Origin: an uncultured Planctomycetaceae bacterium
GTDB lineage: Bacteria; Planctomycetota; Planctomycetia; Planctomycetales; Planctomycetaceae
Length of the DNA: 8,781 nucleotides
Assembly (NCBI GenBank): GCA_937952455.1
Contig: CALFYU010000460.1
Span: forward strand, 1-8,781
Direction of reading: 5' to 3'
The notes under the pieces were generated by a model. That model searched no databases, was not told the DNA's origin, and saw only the letters and a program-made list of their open reading frames with translations. A program made the translations under genes and the position numbers. Positions 6,351 to 8,781 of this stretch are shown here, piece after piece (positions within the stretch are counted from its first letter, which is position 1; every line of letters starts with the position of its first letter).

Positions 6351-6359
6351 CAAGTCCTG

Positions 6360-8588
6360 ATGAGACGATCCTTGCTCGTGACATCGGCAATCATGGTCGC
6401 GCTCTGTCTAGCGGGCGCACCGAGGTTGGTCGCTGAAAAAAAGTCCCCCGGGGAGAAACCGCGTCCGCTATGGACTACGTCTCGCGTGATTGGTACGCCC
6501 GACCCGCCGGATCCCTATCAGTTGGAGAATGCATTTCCCGATCTGGCGTTTGACGAGCCGCTGGCGATCAGTCTGATCCCGGGCACGAACCGGTTTCTTC
6601 TCTGCCAACGGCACGGAAAGATATTCACTTTTGAGGACACGCCGGATGCAAAGCCGAAGTTGTTAATGGATCTTGCGCGGACCGTTTATGGGGCCGCAGC
6701 GCATCCGGACTTCATCAAAAATGGCCGGCTGTTTGTGGCATCTGTCGTAAAAGAAGGGGCGACTGACGGCACCCGTCTGTCACGGTTTGATGCCTTGCCC
6801 AACGATCGGTTTCGTGCCGATCCAAAGTCGGAGGTCGTCTTGTTGTCGTGGCTGGCCGGCGGTCACAATGGCGGCTGTGTCCGGTTTGGCCCGGACGGCC
6901 TGCTGTATGTCTCGACGGGTGACGGCAGTGGCTGGGCCGACTGGCATCTCACGGGCCAGCGAATTGACGATTTCCTCGCCTCGATCCTCCGTATCGACGT
7001 CGATCGTGCGGAGGGTGACAAGCCATATGCCATTCCTCGGAACAATCCTTTCGTTCGTACTCCCAATGCCCTGCCGGAAGTCTACTCGTATGGACATCGC
7101 AACGTTTGGAAGTTCAGCTTCGATCGCGAAGGCCGACTTTGGGCGGGAGACGTCGGGCAGGACTTATGGGAAATGATCGAACTCGTCCAGGCAGGCGGCA
7201 ACTATGGCTGGAGCATCAAGGAAGGAACCCATGACTTCAAGCCGGATCGGCAGCCGGGACCCACGCCGATATTGCCGCCCCTGTTGGAACACCCTCACAG
7301 TGAGTCACGGTCCATTACCGGTGGATACATCTGGGAAGCGGACGAGCCTGCAGACCTGCACGGCTGTTATATCTACGGCGACTACGACACCGGCAAGATC
7401 TGGAGTGTGCGGCTCGTTGACGGCCGGGCCACCGAACCGCGGCAACTGGCCGATACGCAATTCCGCATTGTGGCCTTTGCTCAGAATACGCGCGGCGAAG
7501 TGCTGGTTGTCGACCATGTGAGCGGCACGCTGCAACGCCTCGTTCCGTCTGCTGCCCCTCAAGGCGACGAACCGAGTTTTCCTCGATTGCTGAGTCAAAC
7601 CGGTCTGTTTGCCTCGACGGCCGACCACACGCCGCAGCCCGGACTCATTCCCTATTCCGTCAATGCCCCACTCTGGTCAGACGGAGCCGGCAAAGAACGA
7701 TTTATCGCGATCCCGGGCGATTCGCAGATCGCGTTCGATGATGTGACGTATCCCACCCCTCCGCCCGGTTGGAGATTTCCCGACGGCACGGTGCTCGTCA
7801 AAACTTTTTCCATGGAAATGGAGGCCGGCAATCCCGCGTCGACACGCCGCCTGGAAACACGCCTGCTGCATTACAAGAGCATGCCCGGCGACCGCGAGCG
7901 GTACGGGGCGCAGGTCTGGCGAGGCTATACCTACGTCTGGAATGGTGAGCAGACCGACGCCGTTTTACTCGACGCCGAAGGCGCAGACCGCGAACTGACC
8001 ATCCGGGATGCAAACGCCCCTGGCGGAGTAAGGAAGCAGACCTGGCACTTTCCCAGCCGGTCCGAGTGCACTCTCTGTCATACCATGGCCGCGAAATATG
8101 TGCTCGGCGTTAACACGCTACAAATGAACCGGTTGCATGATTATGGTGACGGCCAAACACGGAACCAGATTGCCCAACTCGACGAGTGGGGCGTTTTCAC
8201 AAAGCCGCTGCCTGCATCTCCCGACGCACTTCCGCGGCTGGTTGACTATCAAGACTCATCCAGTCCACTTGACGACAGGGCACGCTCGTATCTCCACGCA
8301 AACTGTTCCCACTGCCATCGACTCTGGGGTGGTGGATTGACCGAGTTTCAGGTGCCGGTCAATCTACCGCTGGATCAGACGGGACTTATTGACATTAAAC
8401 CGGAGCGAGGCCATTACGACATCGACGACGCTCGTCTGATTGCGCCCGGCGACCCGGATCGCTCGCTGCTCACCCACCGCATGACGCTACTCAAAACCGG
8501 ACGCATGCCGCACATCGCTTCGAATGTTATGGATCAAGAGGGGGTTGATCTTCTCCGGGAATGGATTCGAAACATGAAGTCACAATAG
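6360..8588 (+). CDS. Secreted PQQ-dependent sugar-dehydrogenase-like protein fused to a diheme cytochrome c region
   Basis: The protein has 742 residues. A signal peptide covers 1-25 (RR, hydrophobic core, L-V-A cleavage), so it acts outside the cytoplasmic membrane. Residues about 60-400 form a glucose/sorbosone-dehydrogenase-type beta-propeller: GGHNGG with H169, FGPDGLLYVSTGDG, LRIDVD, YSYGHRNVW (H246, R247, N248), GDVGQDLWE, GGNYGW (279-284) and SITGGYIW (318-325). H169, R247 and N248 probably match the catalytic His and PQQ-binding Arg-Asn of soluble glucose dehydrogenase. From about residue 405 (LSQTGLF, then SVNAPLWSDGAGKERF) the C-terminal part resembles the SO2930/HNE_0200-like cytochrome family. 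It has two heme c sites, CTLCH (C570-H574) and CSHCH (C649-H653), with M708 or M716 as possible axial ligands. The likely role is oxidation of a sugar or alcohol with electrons passed through the hemes to the respiratory chain. The substrate is not readable, and some members of this propeller family bind no PQQ. Confidence 0.88.
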   Translation: MRRSLLVTSAIMVALCLAGAPRLVAEKKSPGEKPRPLWTTSRVIGTPDPPDPYQLENAFPDLAFDEPLAISLIPGTNRFLLCQRHGKIFTFEDTPDAKPKLLMDLARTVYGAAAHPDFIKNGRLFVASVVKEGATDGTRLSRFDALPNDRFRADPKSEVVLLSWLAGGHNGGCVRFGPDGLLYVSTGDGSGWADWHLTGQRIDDFLASILRIDVDRAEGDKPYAIPRNNPFVRTPNALPEVYSYGHRNVWKFSFDREGRLWAGDVGQDLWEMIELVQAGGNYGWSIKEGTHDFKPDRQPGPTPILPPLLEHPHSESRSITGGYIWEADEPADLHGCYIYGDYDTGKIWSVRLVDGRATEPRQLADTQFRIVAFAQNTRGEVLVVDHVSGTLQRLVPSAAPQGDEPSFPRLLSQTGLFASTADHTPQPGLIPYSVNAPLWSDGAGKERFIAIPGDSQIAFDDVTYPTPPPGWRFPDGTVLVKTFSMEMEAGNPASTRRLETRLLHYKSMPGDRERYGAQVWRGYTYVWNGEQTDAVLLDAEGADRELTIRDANAPGGVRKQTWHFPSRSECTLCHTMAAKYVLGVNTLQMNRLHDYGDGQTRNQIAQLDEWGVFTKPLPASPDALPRLVDYQDSSSPLDDRARSYLHANCSHCHRLWGGGLTEFQVPVNLPLDQTGLIDIKPERGHYDIDDARLIAPGDPDRSLLTHRMTLLKTGRMPHIASNVMDQEGVDLLREWIRNMKSQ

Positions 8589-8598
8589 CATATCAGTC

Positions 8599-8622
8599 GG
8601 CGATTCAGCTTGGTGAATCGTC
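8599..8622. terminator. Hairpin between two convergent genes, possible bidirectional terminator
   Basis: CGATTCA (8601-8607) and TGAATCG (8614-8620) are exact reverse complements around a 6-base loop. A G-U and a G-C pair extend the stem to 9 bp. The hairpin sits in the 61-bp gap between the PQQ-cytochrome stop and the SGNH hydrolase stop. No U-tract follows on either strand, so it may act as a Rho-independent-like stem of low efficiency or as a 3'-end stabiliser. Confidence 0.4.
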
Positions 8623-8649
8623 CCCTCCCGTCCGTGGCGACGCTGCGTC

Positions 8650-8781
8650 TTATTGGATCGCTTGGTCGATAAACGGTTTGACTTTCTCGACCCACATCAG
8701 GCCGTGAGCCTTGAGTCCCTTGGGGCTGAAGTGAATTCCTTGACTGTCGAAGTCGCGATGGTCGCCCGTCAGCGTGTCGGT
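8650..8781 (-). CDS. SGNH/GDSL hydrolase, C-terminal fragment (5' end outside window)
   Basis: On the minus strand the frame is open from the window edge to a TAA at 8652-8650, giving the last 43 residues of a protein. They include FDSQGIHFSPKGLKAHG at about visible residues 11-27 and end MWVEKVKPFIDQAIQ. The G-I-H-F-S-P-x-G-L-x-x-H-G pattern is the C-terminal block V of SGNH/GDSL esterases, with the catalytic histidine in IHFS (visible residue 17). The residue three before it, where many members carry the triad Asp, is Gln, and an Asp lies five before it. Such enzymes are usually secreted carbohydrate esterases or lipases. Most of the protein, including the nucleophile, is outside the window. 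It converges on the PQQ-cytochrome gene with a hairpin between them. Confidence 0.65.
   Translation of the reverse strand, partial: TDTLTGDHRDFDSQGIHFSPKGLKAHGLMWVEKVKPFIDQAIQ

Larger units (their letters stand above)
5854..6359. other. 506-bp divergent intergenic region between DUF1559 and the PQQ-cytochrome gene
   Basis: No coding sequence could be supported here. Open frames such as a 61-codon one at 6029-6214 (minus) lack a ribosome binding site and family features. The region holds the DUF1559 ribosome binding site and leader inverted repeat, a GGATTT/AAATCC pair (6017-6022 and 6039-6044), a 12-bp palindrome at 6057-6068 with a second core copy at 6119-6126, a possible promoter at 6228-6255 and the translation start region of the PQQ gene. 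It probably carries the promoters of both divergent genes. Confidence 0.6.

Overview
The window looks like chromosomal DNA from a planctomycete. The strongest reason is the gene at 4909-5853: a DUF1559 pseudopilin-like protein with a prepilin-type N-terminus and a C-terminal H-X9-DG motif, a family hugely expanded in that phylum. A small leucine-rich-repeat lipoprotein, a fused PQQ-dehydrogenase/diheme cytochrome and SGNH hydrolases fit the same background. This is inferred from gene content; no rRNA or other phylogenetic marker is present. No tRNA, rRNA, CRISPR array, IS element or integrase was seen.

Layout. (1) 1-948 (+): C-terminal part of a tetratricopeptide-repeat protein whose start lies left of the window. 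(2) 1116-1397 (+): a small stand-alone acyl/peptidyl carrier protein with the phosphopantetheine serine. (3) 1568-4084 (+): an 838-residue fusion of an MBOAT acyltransferase and an SGNH-hydrolase-like domain. (4) 4110-4688 (-): an LRR lipoprotein, convergent with the MBOAT gene. (5) 4909-5853 (-): the DUF1559 protein, closed by a good intrinsic terminator. (6) 5854-6359: a 506-bp divergent intergenic region with a 12-bp perfect palindrome and a second copy of its core 60 bp away. (7) 6360-8588 (+): a secreted PQQ-dependent sugar-dehydrogenase-like beta-propeller fused to a diheme cytochrome c region. (8) 8650-8781 (-): the last 43 codons of an SGNH/GDSL hydrolase running off the right edge.

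How the genes may work together. The most suggestive unit is the carrier protein plus MBOAT-SGNH fusion. In the Dlt system, a carrier (DltC), an MBOAT (DltB) and an SGNH-fold protein (DltD) move an acyl group across the membrane onto an envelope polymer. Here the same three parts occur as two adjacent genes, with the MBOAT and SGNH parts on one polypeptide. A compact envelope O-acylation machine loaded from a dedicated carrier is a reasonable inference, but the loading enzyme and the substrate are not visible. The other genes look like independent transcription units: a secreted redox enzyme, a pseudopilin-like surface protein and a lipoprotein.
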